64,000 nucleotides of DNA from Dokdonia sp. PRO95. Lineage in GTDB: Bacteria; Bacteroidota; Bacteroidia; Flavobacteriales; Flavobacteriaceae. A program made the translations under genes and the position numbers. Under the pieces are notes generated by a model. It did no database searches. It was given only the letters and a program-made list of their open reading frames with translations, and had not been told where the DNA came from. The stretch covers positions 594,409-658,408 of the forward strand of contig NZ_CM001837.1 in NCBI RefSeq assembly GCF_000355805.1. Reading direction: 5' to 3'. How positions within the stretch are numbered: the stretch's first letter is position 1; every line of letters starts with the position of its first letter. Of this stretch, positions 1 through 9,259 are shown in pieces.

Positions 1-2448
1 ATCTTCTTCCCACTCCTTAATGAGATAGCCTGGCGCAATCGCTATTTGCTCCGGAGAAGTACTCAATGTAGCCTCAAAGTCTATCCAGTCACTATAACCT
101 CCTATATAACTACGATCTCTTGCTCCAGGGGCATCTGGATCTGGTAAGCGGTCCTTAGGTGCTAGATCATACTTTTCACGTAGTTGTGTGTTTCTTAATT
201 CAAAATTATCATTGTAACCTATAGAAGGAAACATACCATAATTTACAAAGGTTCCATTGGTAGAAATAGGCGACTTATCATCTAGAAATTTATTCTCCTC
301 ATTATGCATGGTGAACTTAAACACTAAAGTATCTCCAGGCTGCATAGGCTTACTAAAAGCATACATTTTATAATAATAATCTTCGTTATCATAAACCACT
401 TCTGCATCTCTGTCTAGCGTGATTTCTGTAGGGTAATCTGTGAGACTCACATGTAATGTATCTATAGCAACACTATCCTTATTAATCATGGTAAATGTTG
501 CTCCTGCTTTAAAGTCTCTAGTTTTTGGATACATATCCATAAACGTATTTACAGCTACGAGTCTAGGTTGTGGTATTCCTGCATACTTTCCTAAATCTCT
601 TTCGGCTTGCACACGTAATTCTTCACGTTCTTTTCCTGTGAGTAATTCATTCTCCACGTTATTTACATACCAAGAGTAGCTACCTATACTTAAAAATATC
701 ACTAGAGAAACTACTGCCGTTGCTATGATGGGTGTAGATAATCTCGCTTTCGCGAAAGCGATACGACCTTTTACATTAGTCCCCATACCGCGTCTGTAAA
801 ATAAAATAGCCGCCATTAAAAGAATAACACCAAATGAGATCCAATAGACCCTAAACGTATAGAAACGAGGTAATACAGAACCGTAACCATCAAAATCTGA
901 TGGACTAGGTGTACCTCCAGAATTAAAATCATAGATAGCCTGCTCTACTCCAATTGCATTTTGCAATAATGGAATCGCAACAGCAAGCACTAATAAAGTT
1001 ACAAGGCCAAGCCATTTATTTTTAATCAATGTGTGCACAAGAAGCGCCATCAAAATCCACGGAATATACTTCCAGATATTGATTAAAAAAGCTTGGAATA
1101 CATAAAGATCTATCTGGTAATCATAAAAACCTTTGGCCGTTTGAAATGCAAGACCACAAAGGATAAGTACCACTTGCAGAAAACCTGTCATAAGTAATAG
1201 CGATATTCCTTTTGATACTAGAAACACCCAGTCCTTTGTAGGCGTTACATCGACTATCTGGTTAAGATGAGCCGCCCTAGAGCGATCCATTAAAAAACCG
1301 GCATATAAGTGAATAAGTAAAAATGAAAATAATATCACATATGCAGACGGCTCTGCAAGCATAGTCCACGTTTTAGGCAAAATAGCCGTGTTAAAAATGA
1401 GCTGAGAAAAACTCATCATTACAATGGTAAGTACAATGGCTAAGAAAGTTATAATTATGAATGGCCAGCCCGTAATGATATATTTAGTGTCACTTTTAAC
1501 CAATAACCACAATGTTTTTAACTGCCCAACGAGAGAGAAATCTGTAGATACTGCTGGCATTTCAATGTTTCTTACTTCACTAAAGTTTTTCTTAGTTGCT
1601 CTTACCGTCTTTTTCTTGAAAAGACGAATGGTCATTGCATGTTGAGAAAAATTAAAGCGTGCAATAATCCCAAATAAAATTGCAAATGAAATCCCAGCCC
1701 ATAATAAACGGTTATACAGTAATGCTCCTACCATAGGTATAGAACGACTATTTTGCTCAATTGGAGTCCAGTACTCTGTTGCATCTGCCAGTGCCACATT
1801 TGCCATAGGGTCTAATAATGAGAACCAAAATTTGTCATCTGCATTATCAGCCATGCTTGTAGCGATAAGCTGTATGATAATCATGGTAAGTATGGCCATG
1901 AAACCTATATTCATGTTACGTGTGAACACCACAATAGCAAAAACTATAGCACTATAAAAAAGTACGTTAGGAAAAATGATGAACGCAAATGGCTGCAAGT
2001 AATTCCATAATCCAAAAGGTCCCAAAAGTTCTTCATTTGCGCCAGGCAATATAGAACCTATCAGTAACCCTAAAATAGTTGCTGCGGCAATACAAAGATT
2101 TACCGTTATTGCAGCAGAAAACTTTGCAAGGAGGTATTGCACCTTTGTAAGAGGATAAGAATACAATACATTATGCATGTTATTTTTAAAATCTCTATCT
2201 ATAGTTCCTCCGGTAATTGATGGAATTAACAAATAAGATAGCAATGCCAGCTGGGATAAAATACCCGTTATTGCCAGCGGACTATTAAGATATACATTGC
2301 TCGTTACTGTGACATTGTCACTACTAAAAACGCCTAAACCAGCTGCCATAATCAAGACACCTAGTAAAAACATGATTCCAGCAAAAATGTAAAAAAGTGG
2401 TTTCTTAAACCACGTTCTTATTTCGTGTAGATATATTGTGCTGAACAT
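1..2448 (-). CDS. ABC-2 type permease fused to M1-family aminopeptidase (3' end outside window)
   Basis: The frame is open for 816 codons from the ATG at 2448 to the window edge, so the protein is partial at its C-terminus. The first part is a membrane domain starting MFSTIYLHEIRTWFKKPLFY, with many hydrophobic helices in two blocks, as in ABC-2 permeases that are duplicated in one chain. From about codon 650 the sequence becomes soluble (PGDTLVFKFTMHNEENKF) and resembles the N-terminal beta domain of M1 aminopeptidases. The zinc site would lie beyond the window. Permease/M1 fusions are known in Bacteroidetes. The gene starts one base after the stop of the ATPase gene, so the two should form one exporter. 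The substrate is unknown. One copy of the 14-bp palindrome is read here as IAFAKARL. Confidence 0.85.
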   Translation of the reverse strand, partial: MFSTIYLHEIRTWFKKPLFYIFAGIMFLLGVLIMAAGLGVFSSDNVTVTSNVYLNSPLAITGILSQLALLSYLLIPSITGGTIDRDFKNNMHNVLYSYPLTKVQYLLAKFSAAITVNLCIAAATILGLLIGSILPGANEELLGPFGLWNYLQPFAFIIFPNVLFYSAIVFAIVVFTRNMNIGFMAILTMIIIQLIATSMADNADDKFWFSLLDPMANVALADATEYWTPIEQNSRSIPMVGALLYNRLLWAGISFAILFGIIARFNFSQHAMTIRLFKKKTVRATKKNFSEVRNIEMPAVSTDFSLVGQLKTLWLLVKSDTKYIITGWPFIIITFLAIVLTIVMMSFSQLIFNTAILPKTWTMLAEPSAYVILFSFLLIHLYAGFLMDRSRAAHLNQIVDVTPTKDWVFLVSKGISLLLMTGFLQVVLILCGLAFQTAKGFYDYQIDLYVFQAFLINIWKYIPWILMALLVHTLIKNKWLGLVTLLVLAVAIPLLQNAIGVEQAIYDFNSGGTPSPSDFDGYGSVLPRFYTFRVYWISFGVILLMAAILFYRRGMGTNVKGRIAFAKARLSTPIIATAVVSLVIFLSIGSYSWYVNNVENELLTGKEREELRVQAERDLGKYAGIPQPRLVAVNTFMDMYPKTRDFKAGATFTMINKDSVAIDTLHVSLTDYPTEITLDRDAEVVYDNEDYYYKMYAFSKPMQPGDTLVFKFTMHNEENKFLDDKSPISTNGTFVNYGMFPSIGYNDNFELRNTQLREKYDLAPKDRLPDPDAPGARDRSYIGGYSDWIDFEATLSTSPEQIAIAPGYLIKEWEED
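745..760. repeat. Highly iterated palindrome GCTTTCGCGAAAGC, copy 1
   Basis: Perfect 16-bp palindrome CGCTTTCGCGAAAGCG inside the permease/M1 fusion gene, read in the AFAKA frame. Confidence 0.9.
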
Positions 2449-2449
2449 A

Positions 2450-3340
2450 TTACTGTACGTTTTCAGGTTGGTTCTGATTTAACGTAGTAAAATATACGTC
2501 CTCTAGAGTTGCTACAGCAGATTCAAAACCTTCTCCTGGCGAGGTTGTACTATAGACTCTCACATCTAAATCATTGGTATCATTAAAGCTGGATGAAATC
2601 ACATTGTACTGCTTTTGTAGCTCATCTATTTTATCTCTAGAAGCACTTATCTTCCAGATATGACCAGATAGACTTTGCACAAGCTCTTTTGGTGTACTTT
2701 GCGATAAGATTCTTCCTCCATTGAGAATTGCCATATCAGTACATAGTTCCTTAACATCATCCACAATGTGCGTAGAGAAAATAACAATGTGATTAGTCCC
2801 TATCTCACGTAATACATTTAAAAATCGATGCCTCTCTGCAGGATCTAGTCCAGCAGTAGGCTCATCTACAATAATAAGTTTAGGATTATTAAGTAAGAGT
2901 TGTGCGATACCAAAACGTTGCTTCATTCCTCCAGAGTAGCCTGCAACGTGCTTATCACGCACATCACTAAGATTTGTAACTTCTAAAGCTTTATCAACAA
3001 TTGCGTTGCGCTCTACTTTATTAGTAATCCCCTTCAAGCTTGCAAAATAATGCAAGAGGTAGCTTGCGCTCATTTTTGGGTACACCCCAAATTCTTGTGG
3101 TAAATAGCCCAAGGTTTTTCTAAACTCAATTTTATTGTTAAGAATATCAAGTCCATTAAACTCTATACTTCCTGTATCTGGCTCTTGAAGCGTGGCAATA
3201 GTCCTCATAAGAGATGATTTTCCTGCTCCGTTAGGCCCCAAAAGACCAAACATTCCTGCCTTAATATCTATAGTTACATCATCTAGGGCTTTTACACCAT
3301 TGCTATATGTTTTTGAAACATTCTTTAAACTGAGAATCAT
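2450..3340 (-). CDS. ABC transporter ATP-binding protein
   Basis: This 296-residue ATPase drives the ABC-2 exporter encoded just downstream. Walker A GPNGAGKS is at residues 35-42, the Q-loop PQE near 81, the signature SGGMKQR near 136, Walker B LIIVDE at 155-160 and the switch histidine in FSTHIVDD near 190. The length is usual for the CcmA/DrrA-like class, with a C-terminal regulatory extension after residue 220. The stop is one base before the ATG of the permease/peptidase fusion, so the genes are co-transcribed and probably translationally coupled. The 259 bases upstream, back to the next gene, show no clear promoter. Substrate specificity cannot be read from the sequence. Confidence 0.93.
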   Translation of the reverse strand: MILSLKNVSKTYSNGVKALDDVTIDIKAGMFGLLGPNGAGKSSLMRTIATLQEPDTGSIEFNGLDILNNKIEFRKTLGYLPQEFGVYPKMSASYLLHYFASLKGITNKVERNAIVDKALEVTNLSDVRDKHVAGYSGGMKQRFGIAQLLLNNPKLIIVDEPTAGLDPAERHRFLNVLREIGTNHIVIFSTHIVDDVKELCTDMAILNGGRILSQSTPKELVQSLSGHIWKISASRDKIDELQKQYNVISSSFNDTNDLDVRVYSTTSPGEGFESAVATLEDVYFTTLNQNQPENVQ

Positions 3341-3599
3341 ACCTGTTGCTTTTTAGTTGTAGCATAGGTATGACTTATATAACGTTTGTTACAAGTAATT
3401 ATGTAAATAATGAGGAAATAGGTAAAGACAGCCTATTTGAGTGCACATTGCTTTGAGAAAAGCTCGCCCTTTAATTTAATTTTATAAAAGAATGCCTTTT
3501 GAGACGTTCATCTACATCATTTGCTAGACCAATGTAATTCAAAGAGGATATGAGTTTCATATTGCTCAAAAAGCATTAGCAATAAATAGCATACGAACC

Positions 3600-4136
3600 T
3601 TAGTTGGAAAAACCTTTTATGATAGCCAATCTTGCGCCTAAGTCTAAACATTCTAAAAAAGCTTCTTGTCTTTCAAATAAAAATCCATTTGCATTAAAGA
3701 CCATTTCATAACTATCAGTTTTTAAACTCATCTCCATTGGATCTATAGAATACTGTTGTTTTGTCAGCCCCAAATAGCGTGATTGTAATACTGAAAAACC
3801 AAGCTTTAATAAAATCCACATGGGAGAGAAAGGAATTGGATTAATCTTCTCTTCACCTCGTATTAACTTTATCTCTAAAATATCTGCTTTGACAATTGGC
3901 ACTAATGACCGTTTTCCTGAAAAATTTGAGTGAAGTAGCAGCCCTTTACCTCTAATTTCTAAATTGCATTTAGAGTTAACTTTCAATTTTTCTGAACTAC
4001 TCGTTTTATTCTCAAAAGAACTGAGAAACATTCCAACACCACCTACTACCCTGCGGTTCTTCCAATTAAACTTAAGTGCTTTACCTATAAGTTTATCAAT
4101 CTTCTTGCTATCAATATTCCCGTCAGTTAAAATCAT
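3600..4136 (-). CDS. Hypothetical protein, no recognised family
   Basis: This is an open frame of about 178 residues from the ATG at 4136 (MILTDGNIDSKK). A TTG at 4178 would add 14 residues, and I cannot decide between the two. The protein is basic and soluble with no signal peptide. Its middle is rich in beta-type segments (KCNLEIRGKGLLLHSN) and the C-terminus is LGARLAIIKGFSN. I do not recognise a domain. It is a lone gene between the ABC operon and tRNA-Val, with AT-rich flanks, a position where acquired genes often sit, but nothing else suggests a mobile element. Its length and ordinary amino-acid composition argue that it is a real gene. Confidence 0.6.
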   Translation of the reverse strand: MILTDGNIDSKKIDKLIGKALKFNWKNRRVVGGVGMFLSSFENKTSSSEKLKVNSKCNLEIRGKGLLLHSNFSGKRSLVPIVKADILEIKLIRGEEKINPIPFSPMWILLKLGFSVLQSRYLGLTKQQYSIDPMEMSLKTDSYEMVFNANGFLFERQEAFLECLDLGARLAIIKGFSN

Positions 4137-4234
4137 TTTACAATTTCTAAATAATTTCTTTATGATTTGTCGAACCAATATAATATCGATTGAGACTAGA
4201 AGAAAATAATATGTATACGTAGAAATTCATATAA

Positions 4235-4266
4235 CAAAAAAAGGCTCCCATTTCTGGAAGCCTTTG
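4235..4266 (-). terminator. Rho-independent terminator after tRNA-Val
   Basis: On the minus strand an AAAGGCTTCC / GGGAGCCTTT hairpin with a six-base loop is followed by a T-run, starting directly after the 3' end of the tRNA. Confidence 0.8.
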
Positions 4267-4341
4267 TGGGCGCTAAGGGATTCGAACCCCTGACCCCTTG
4301 GGTGTAAACCAAGTGCTCTGAACCAACTGAGCTAAGCGCCC
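4267..4341 (-). tRNA. tRNA-Val (anticodon TAC)
   Basis: The 75-nt cloverleaf has acceptor GGGCGCT/AGCGCCC with discriminator A, D-arm TAGCTCAGTTGGTTCAGAGC, anticodon stem CTTGG/CCAAG with loop TTTACAC (anticodon TAC, decoding GTA), and T-arm GGTTCGAATCC. CCA is not encoded. A terminator follows at once. Confidence 0.95.
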
Positions 4342-4450
4342 CGATATTTTATAATCAGGTAACAATAAAATGAAGAATTAAATCTTTCTCTTATTGCGGG
4401 TGCAAATATAGAATTAAACTTTCATACTTTGCAATATTTTTTAAGAAAAA

Positions 4451-5671
4451 TCAAATAATTTCTGCTACAACAAAAGTACTGCCGCCTATAAAAATAAGAT
4501 CACTTGCTCCAGCTGTCTTTTTTGAAGCACTAAAAGCTTCTTTTACACTAGGATACGCCTTTCCATTCAATTTATGAGTCTCTGCAGTTTTTCTTAATAA
4601 CTGCACCTCCATTCCTCTAGGCACATCTGGTTTACAAAAATAATAAGTAGCATAACTTGGAAATAATGGCAAAATACTTCCTAGATCTTTGTCAGAAACT
4701 ACACCTAAGACTATATGAAGCTTTTTGTACTTCTCCCTACTTAACTGCTCCATTACATATGTTAGGCCCTCTTTATTATGACCTGTATCGCAGATAACTC
4801 TGGGTAATTCTTGTAATACTTGCCATCGACCTAAAAGTCCTGTATTCTTAACTACATTTTTAAGTCCTTTTGCAATGTGCTGTATTCCTACATGGAAGTC
4901 TGCACCTTGCAACACTGAAAACGCTACCTGCACAGTCCTAATATTGTGTTTCTGGTATGAACCTATCAAATCTGATTGCATAGGCATTAAGTCAAAATCA
5001 TAAGCTTTATAAAGTGGTGCGTTACGCTTTCGCGAAAGCGTACTAAAAACATTTTCTGTCTCCTCTTGAAACTCCCCTATCACTACGGGAACACCTTCTT
5101 TTATAATTCCTGCTTTTTCAGTAGCGATAAGTGGTAATGTGTCGCCCAGGAATTGAGTATGATCAATACCTATGTTTGTAATAACAGACAACACAGGTGT
5201 TATAATATTTGTCGCATCTAGTCTACCTCCTAAGCCCACTTCAATAATTGCAACATCAACTTTTTTTGTTGCGAAATACGAGAAAGCCATCCCTACTGTC
5301 ATTTCAAAAAATGACAATTGGTGCTCCTCAAAAAAAGCTTTGTGCTTCTTTATGAACCCCATGACAAATTGCTTACTTGCCATCTCTCCATTAATCTTGA
5401 TGCGCTCTCTAAAGTCTTTGAGATGTGGAGACGTATACAGACCTACCGTATATCCAGCTTCTTGTAGTACAGACGCCATCATGTGACTTGTAGAACCTTT
5501 ACCATTAGTTCCCGCTACATGAACAGCTTTAAACTCAGTGTGTAGATTGCCAAGGTACTCTGATAATAATTTAATATTATCCAAATCTGCCTTATAAGCA
5601 GCTGCTCCTTTGCGTTGATACATTGGTAATTGAGCAAATAGCCAATCTAAAGTTTCTTGATAAGTGATAAT
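4451..5671 (-). CDS. folC: Bifunctional folylpolyglutamate synthase / dihydrofolate synthase
   Basis: FolC adds glutamate to dihydropteroate or to folates, using ATP, in the cytoplasm. The ATP-binding loop reads HVAGTNGKGSTSH, with the family motifs YTSPHL, EVGLGGRLDATN and TNIGIDH following, and the ligase C-domain has CDTGHNKEG. The first ATG is at 5623 (MYQRKGAAAY), but the frame upstream encodes TYQETLDWLFAQLP, the usual first helix of FolC, before reaching a TAA at 5681-5683. In that stretch there is no ATG, GTG or TTG. An ATT at 5671 or ATC at 5668 is the likely start, and I give the longer form. One palindrome copy is read as TLSRKRNAPLY, an insertion-like loop between the ligase motifs. 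It lies downstream of tonB, after a gap of about 100 bases. Confidence 0.9.
   Translation of the reverse strand: MITYQETLDWLFAQLPMYQRKGAAAYKADLDNIKLLSEYLGNLHTEFKAVHVAGTNGKGSTSHMMASVLQEAGYTVGLYTSPHLKDFRERIKINGEMASKQFVMGFIKKHKAFFEEHQLSFFEMTVGMAFSYFATKKVDVAIIEVGLGGRLDATNIITPVLSVITNIGIDHTQFLGDTLPLIATEKAGIIKEGVPVVIGEFQEETENVFSTLSRKRNAPLYKAYDFDLMPMQSDLIGSYQKHNIRTVQVAFSVLQGADFHVGIQHIAKGLKNVVKNTGLLGRWQVLQELPRVICDTGHNKEGLTYVMEQLSREKYKKLHIVLGVVSDKDLGSILPLFPSYATYYFCKPDVPRGMEVQLLRKTAETHKLNGKAYPSVKEAFSASKKTAGASDLIFIGGSTFVVAEII
5024..5041. repeat. Highly iterated palindrome, copy 2
   Basis: Perfect 18-bp palindrome ACGCTTTCGCGAAAGCGT inside folC, read as TLSRKR. Confidence 0.9.
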
Positions 5672-5774
5672 GGGTCGCTTTTAAGTGTATGTAAAGATAG
5701 GTAGATATTACCTAGGTAGTTCTATATGAAATGCTGAGACACGTATAGATAGCTATAGTTGTTATATGAACCTA

Positions 5775-6608
5775 TTAGTCTGAGAGACTAAAACGATATA
5801 CAATCTTCCCTATTTGCTTAGAGGGTGCACTAGCATCTGCATTAAACTTTGTTGCTAGCGCTGCGGCTTTTGCAGGCTCAAGAAGACAGCGTGTATTATT
5901 AGTAGTCCCACGTACTCCAGGAGTTGCTTTTATCACCTTTCCGTTACGATCTACTTCGATACTTACAACTACAGTCCCTGCTTCATTACATTCTTGCTGG
6001 CGCTTAGGCTTCCCAAGTGCTTTACGACCTCCTAGCTGGTAATTACCATCTCCATCAAGGCCTTTTCCAGTTCCGTAGTAACTTGAGGCATTAGGGTCTC
6101 CATTAGGATCACCTTTATCTCCCGCTTTGTCATCATCACCTTCACCTGCTTGTGAAGCTCCATCGCTTTTTGGCCCGTTAATTAATGCATCTAAAGCACT
6201 CGTAGTAGATTTATCTGGTTTTGGGTCTGGCTTTGCCTCCTCTACTGGTTTTTCAATAGGCTTTTCTTTTGGCTTTTCAACCTTAGGTGTAGGCTTCTCT
6301 TTTGGCTTTTCTTCTATAACTGGGGCATCTTCAATATCCTGCGTTACTACCTCATCCTTCACTTCTGGCTCTTGCACTGTAGGCTTAGGCTGTGGAGCTG
6401 TATTCTTAGGTGCAGAGGCCACCGGTTTTGTAGGTTGGACATTACCAGACCCCACCTCAGAGGTACCAAAGTTTACAGCGATTCCTCCTTCTTCAGGTGG
6501 ATCGAGGTATTTCATCCCCACTACAAACATGAGCAATAGTATGATAGCCATCACAATAGTGCTTATGGTAAAAGATTTACGTTTATGTATGGTATCTAAG
6601 AATGCCAA
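5775..6608 (-). CDS. Energy transducer TonB-like protein
   Basis: This 277-residue protein couples the proton motive force of ExbBD to outer-membrane transport. A single N-terminal helix (about residues 15-33, STIVMAIILLLMFVVGMKYL) is followed by a long periplasmic linker rich in Pro, Lys and Glu (about 50-150, many KPKEKP repeats), then a Gly-Asp stretch and a C-terminal TonB-like domain (GTVVVSIEVDRNGKVIKA). The C-domain ends IGKIVYRFSLSD. It is the third gene of exbB-exbD-tonB on the minus strand. The C-terminal domain is less canonical than in proteobacterial TonB, so a role in a Tol-like system cannot be excluded. Confidence 0.85.
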   Translation of the reverse strand: MAFLDTIHKRKSFTISTIVMAIILLLMFVVGMKYLDPPEEGGIAVNFGTSEVGSGNVQPTKPVASAPKNTAPQPKPTVQEPEVKDEVVTQDIEDAPVIEEKPKEKPTPKVEKPKEKPIEKPVEEAKPDPKPDKSTTSALDALINGPKSDGASQAGEGDDDKAGDKGDPNGDPNASSYYGTGKGLDGDGNYQLGGRKALGKPKRQQECNEAGTVVVSIEVDRNGKVIKATPGVRGTTNNTRCLLEPAKAAALATKFNADASAPSKQIGKIVYRFSLSD

Positions 6609-6633
6609 GTTTTGGATTGAAAAATTAAAAATT

Positions 6634-6651
6634 ACGCTTTCGCGAAAGCGT
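6634..6651. repeat. Highly iterated palindrome, copy 3
   Basis: Perfect ACGCTTTCGCGAAAGCGT in the gap between exbD and tonB, 22 bases after the exbD stop. Confidence 0.9.
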
Positions 6652-6673
6652 ATAATGTATAAATGTCAACTAA

Positions 6674-7066
6674 TTAATTAGGACGTACCGCAAGGACAAT
6701 TTTGTATTTATTGCGGTTTGCAATATCCATTATTTTAACGGCATTCTCGATAGGAACTCCCTCCTCTGCTCTTAAAATAATGGTAGGATCTTCTACTCCT
6801 ACAAGTTGGCTTGTGATGAACCCTTCAATACTATTCTCAGTTACACGTTCTTTATTTACGTAGTAATCTAGGTCTTTAGTAATACTTACGGAGAGGTTCT
6901 GCTTGTTACTGGTTTTCCCTTTTGCTTTAGGCAAAATTAGGTCTAGAGCATCTGGCGTAATGGCTGGTGAGGTTAAGAGAAAGAATACAAGTAGTAGAAA
7001 GACAATATCTGTCATACTACTCATACTGAACTCTGGGCTCACTTTATTTCTTCCGCGCAGGTTCAT
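6674..7066 (-). CDS. exbD: Biopolymer transporter ExbD/TolR family
   Basis: This 130-residue inner-membrane protein has one N-terminal helix (MTDIVFLLLVFFLLTSP, about residues 18-34) containing the conserved membrane Asp of ExbD/TolR, and a periplasmic domain behind it. The preceding cytoplasmic tail (NLRGRNKVSPEFSMSS) is typical. It begins one base after the exbB stop and precedes tonB, so the three form one motor operon. The partner receptors are likely to include the SusC-like protein at 42563 and others elsewhere in the genome. Confidence 0.92.
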   Translation of the reverse strand: MNLRGRNKVSPEFSMSSMTDIVFLLLVFFLLTSPAITPDALDLILPKAKGKTSNKQNLSVSITKDLDYYVNKERVTENSIEGFITSQLVGVEDPTIILRAEEGVPIENAVKIMDIANRNKYKIVLAVRPN

Positions 7067-7067
7067 A

Positions 7068-7772
7068 TTAGCTTGGCTCGTTTAGAAGATCTAAGAAATC
7101 TACAGCATTTGCCTCCATAGAATGCACTACTTTATCTGTGCGCACTACTAGGTGGTTATAACCCATGTAAGCAATAATACCTACGATAAGACCGGCTACA
7201 GTTGTGGTCATTGCTGTGTAGATACCTTCGGCTAGAGTTCCCATTTCTGCTTGTCCTGAACTAGTAGCTAGTGTATGAAAAGCAAGTACCATCCCAATTA
7301 CCGTTCCTAAAAACCCAATCATAGGTGCAGCTCCTGCTATGGTAGCAAGAACACTTACGTTGCGTTCTAACTTGTAGACCTCAAGTTTACCTTGGTTCTC
7401 TATTGCTGTATTGATATCCTCAAGAGGACTACCTATACGTGAGATTCCCTTTGCAGTAAGTCTTGAAACCGGTGAGTTTGCTTGAGCACAATAAATTTTT
7501 GCCCCTTCAATGTTACCGGATTGAACATTATCGCGTATTTGATTCATAAAGTTGCTATCCACCTTGGACGCTGCTTTTATTGCAAATAGACGTTCAAAAT
7601 AAATATAAATAGCAACAAATAGCAGTACAAAAAGTACTGCTATTATGATGATTCCTGCTGTACCACCTGTGATAAGCAAGTCTATAATTGATAAAGTCTG
7701 CTCTACAGGCTCATCTGTTGTAAGAACGTCTGCCGCATCTTGAGCGCCGTCTTGTAATAAGATATTAATCAT
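7068..7772 (-). CDS. exbB: MotA/TolQ/ExbB proton channel family protein
   Basis: This 234-residue protein has three membrane segments: about 35-60 (GGTAGIIIIAVLFVLLFVAI), about 140-165 (APMIGFLGTVIGMVLAFHTL) and about 180-205 (IYTAMTTTVAGLIVGIIAYM). The second and third carry the GFLGTVIGM and TTTVAGLIVGI motifs of the proton channel. It is the first gene of the exbB-exbD-tonB operon. The gap to the nhaD gene upstream is about 60 bases, so read-through from nhaD is possible. Confidence 0.93.
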   Translation of the reverse strand: MINILLQDGAQDAADVLTTDEPVEQTLSIIDLLITGGTAGIIIIAVLFVLLFVAIYIYFERLFAIKAASKVDSNFMNQIRDNVQSGNIEGAKIYCAQANSPVSRLTAKGISRIGSPLEDINTAIENQGKLEVYKLERNVSVLATIAGAAPMIGFLGTVIGMVLAFHTLATSSGQAEMGTLAEGIYTAMTTTVAGLIVGIIAYMGYNHLVVRTDKVVHSMEANAVDFLDLLNEPS

Positions 7773-7831
7773 AAATTAGGTCGTTGTGACTTTAATATGA
7801 AACGATGGTTATGGTATTAAATTGTATGAGC

Positions 7832-9235
7832 TTAAGATCCCATTGTTCCTCCCGTAAGAAGAACAAAAGCAATTGCACCTGCAGCAAATCCAATAAATGC
7901 TAACCATGTTATTTTCTTGAGGTACCAGATAAAATCGATACGCTCCATTCCCATTGCTGCAACACCAGCTGCAGATCCTATGATAAGCATACTTCCACCG
8001 GTTCCTGCAGAATATGCTATAAAGTGCCATAATAAACTATCTGTAGGCGCTTCATACATACCCATTGATGCAGCTACTAAAGGAACATTATCAATAATTG
8101 CAGATAATATACCAAGAAGTACTACAACAACATCTTGATTAGGTACTGCTCCGTTTAAGATTTCGGCTACGTAACGTAAAGTTCCCACTGGATCTCCAGA
8201 CTCTGAAACCCCGTATACTAGACTTTCAAGTCCAGCAACCGCCATTAAGATTCCTAAGAAAAATAGGATACTAGAAATCTCAATACGAGACAATGCTTTG
8301 TGAGCACTGTATAAGTGCTTACGTTCTTTTGTAAAATCTTCTTCTGGGTGAATGTATTCTGATACTAACCACACTACTCCAAGTGCGAGCATCATTCCCA
8401 TATAAGGAGGAAGGTGTGTTATCGTTTTAAAGATAGGCACAGATACAATCATACCTAAACCTAAGAAAAGCATTGTTTTACTACTAAGTAGTCTACCGGC
8501 TTCTTCGTCTTCTGTAGTGTCTACAATAATCTCACCTTTGAATGCTGGTAGATAAGAAGCAATTACAAAAGGAAGTACAAAACATATAATTGATGGTACT
8601 ACTACAAATTTTATAAGTCCCATTGCCGTTACATTATCGGCAATCCAGAGCATTGTAGTTGTAACATCTCCAATAGGTGACCATGCACCACCTGCATTTG
8701 CCGCAATAACAACCATAGCTGCAAACCACAAACGCTGATCTCTATTTACAATAAGCTTACGTAGTAAGGTAATAAGTACAATAGTAGCAGTAAGGTTATC
8801 AATAATAGCCGAAAGTATGAATGCTAGTATACCTATTATCCATAATAATTTTTTCTTGCTCTTGGTGCGCACAGCACCTTTAAGCACCTCAAAACCACGG
8901 TGGAGATCAATAATTTCAACAATAGTCATCGCTCCAATAAGGAAGATAAGTATTTCTGCTGTTTTACCTAGGTGGTGCAACAGTGTGTTATCAAAACCAT
9001 GCTCTGCTTCGTGCAATGCATCTCCTGTGAGCGCGGTGCCGTTAGGAAAAATACTAAATGCATTTTCATAAGTATCAATAACGTCAAACCACCCTAAGTG
9101 GAAACCTACCGCAAGGAAAGCCCATATAAGTGATGCCATTATTAAAGCAGGCACTGTTTTATCTAGTTTAAGAGGATGTTCAAGGGTAATAGATAGGTAC
9201 CCTATAATAAAAATGAGAATAATTACTGATTCCAT
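7832..9235 (-). CDS. nhaD: Na+/H+ antiporter, NhaD family
   Basis: This 467-residue polytopic protein of the arsenite permease/ion transporter superfamily exports Na+ in exchange for protons. Typical NhaD features are the two internally repeated motifs around AIIDNLTATIV (about residue 143) and AIIDNVPLVAASMGMY (about 385), the conserved NAGGAWSPIGDVTTTMLW block near 180-198, and SAGTGGSMLIIGSAAGVAAMG near the C-terminus. It fits a marine, Na+-rich habitat. It lies between GDH and exbB, all minus strand. Despite the arsenite permease fold and the arsenic genes elsewhere in the window, the motifs are those of NhaD and not ArsB. Confidence 0.93.
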   Translation of the reverse strand: MESVIILIFIIGYLSITLEHPLKLDKTVPALIMASLIWAFLAVGFHLGWFDVIDTYENAFSIFPNGTALTGDALHEAEHGFDNTLLHHLGKTAEILIFLIGAMTIVEIIDLHRGFEVLKGAVRTKSKKKLLWIIGILAFILSAIIDNLTATIVLITLLRKLIVNRDQRLWFAAMVVIAANAGGAWSPIGDVTTTMLWIADNVTAMGLIKFVVVPSIICFVLPFVIASYLPAFKGEIIVDTTEDEEAGRLLSSKTMLFLGLGMIVSVPIFKTITHLPPYMGMMLALGVVWLVSEYIHPEEDFTKERKHLYSAHKALSRIEISSILFFLGILMAVAGLESLVYGVSESGDPVGTLRYVAEILNGAVPNQDVVVVLLGILSAIIDNVPLVAASMGMYEAPTDSLLWHFIAYSAGTGGSMLIIGSAAGVAAMGMERIDFIWYLKKITWLAFIGFAAGAIAFVLLTGGTMGS

Positions 9236-9259
9236 AAGTTGTCTGGTTAATTGTAAGTA

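Noticed and set aside
6127-6681. Long plus-strand open frame opposite tonB
   Set aside because: It is the mirror of the Pro/Lys/Glu-rich linker of TonB, giving a low-complexity Phe/Gly/Ser text with no motif.
7832-9235. NhaD as an arsenite efflux pump (ArsB) linked with the arsenic locus
   Set aside because: It shares the superfamily fold, but the motifs are those of NhaD and it is 30 kb away on the other strand.
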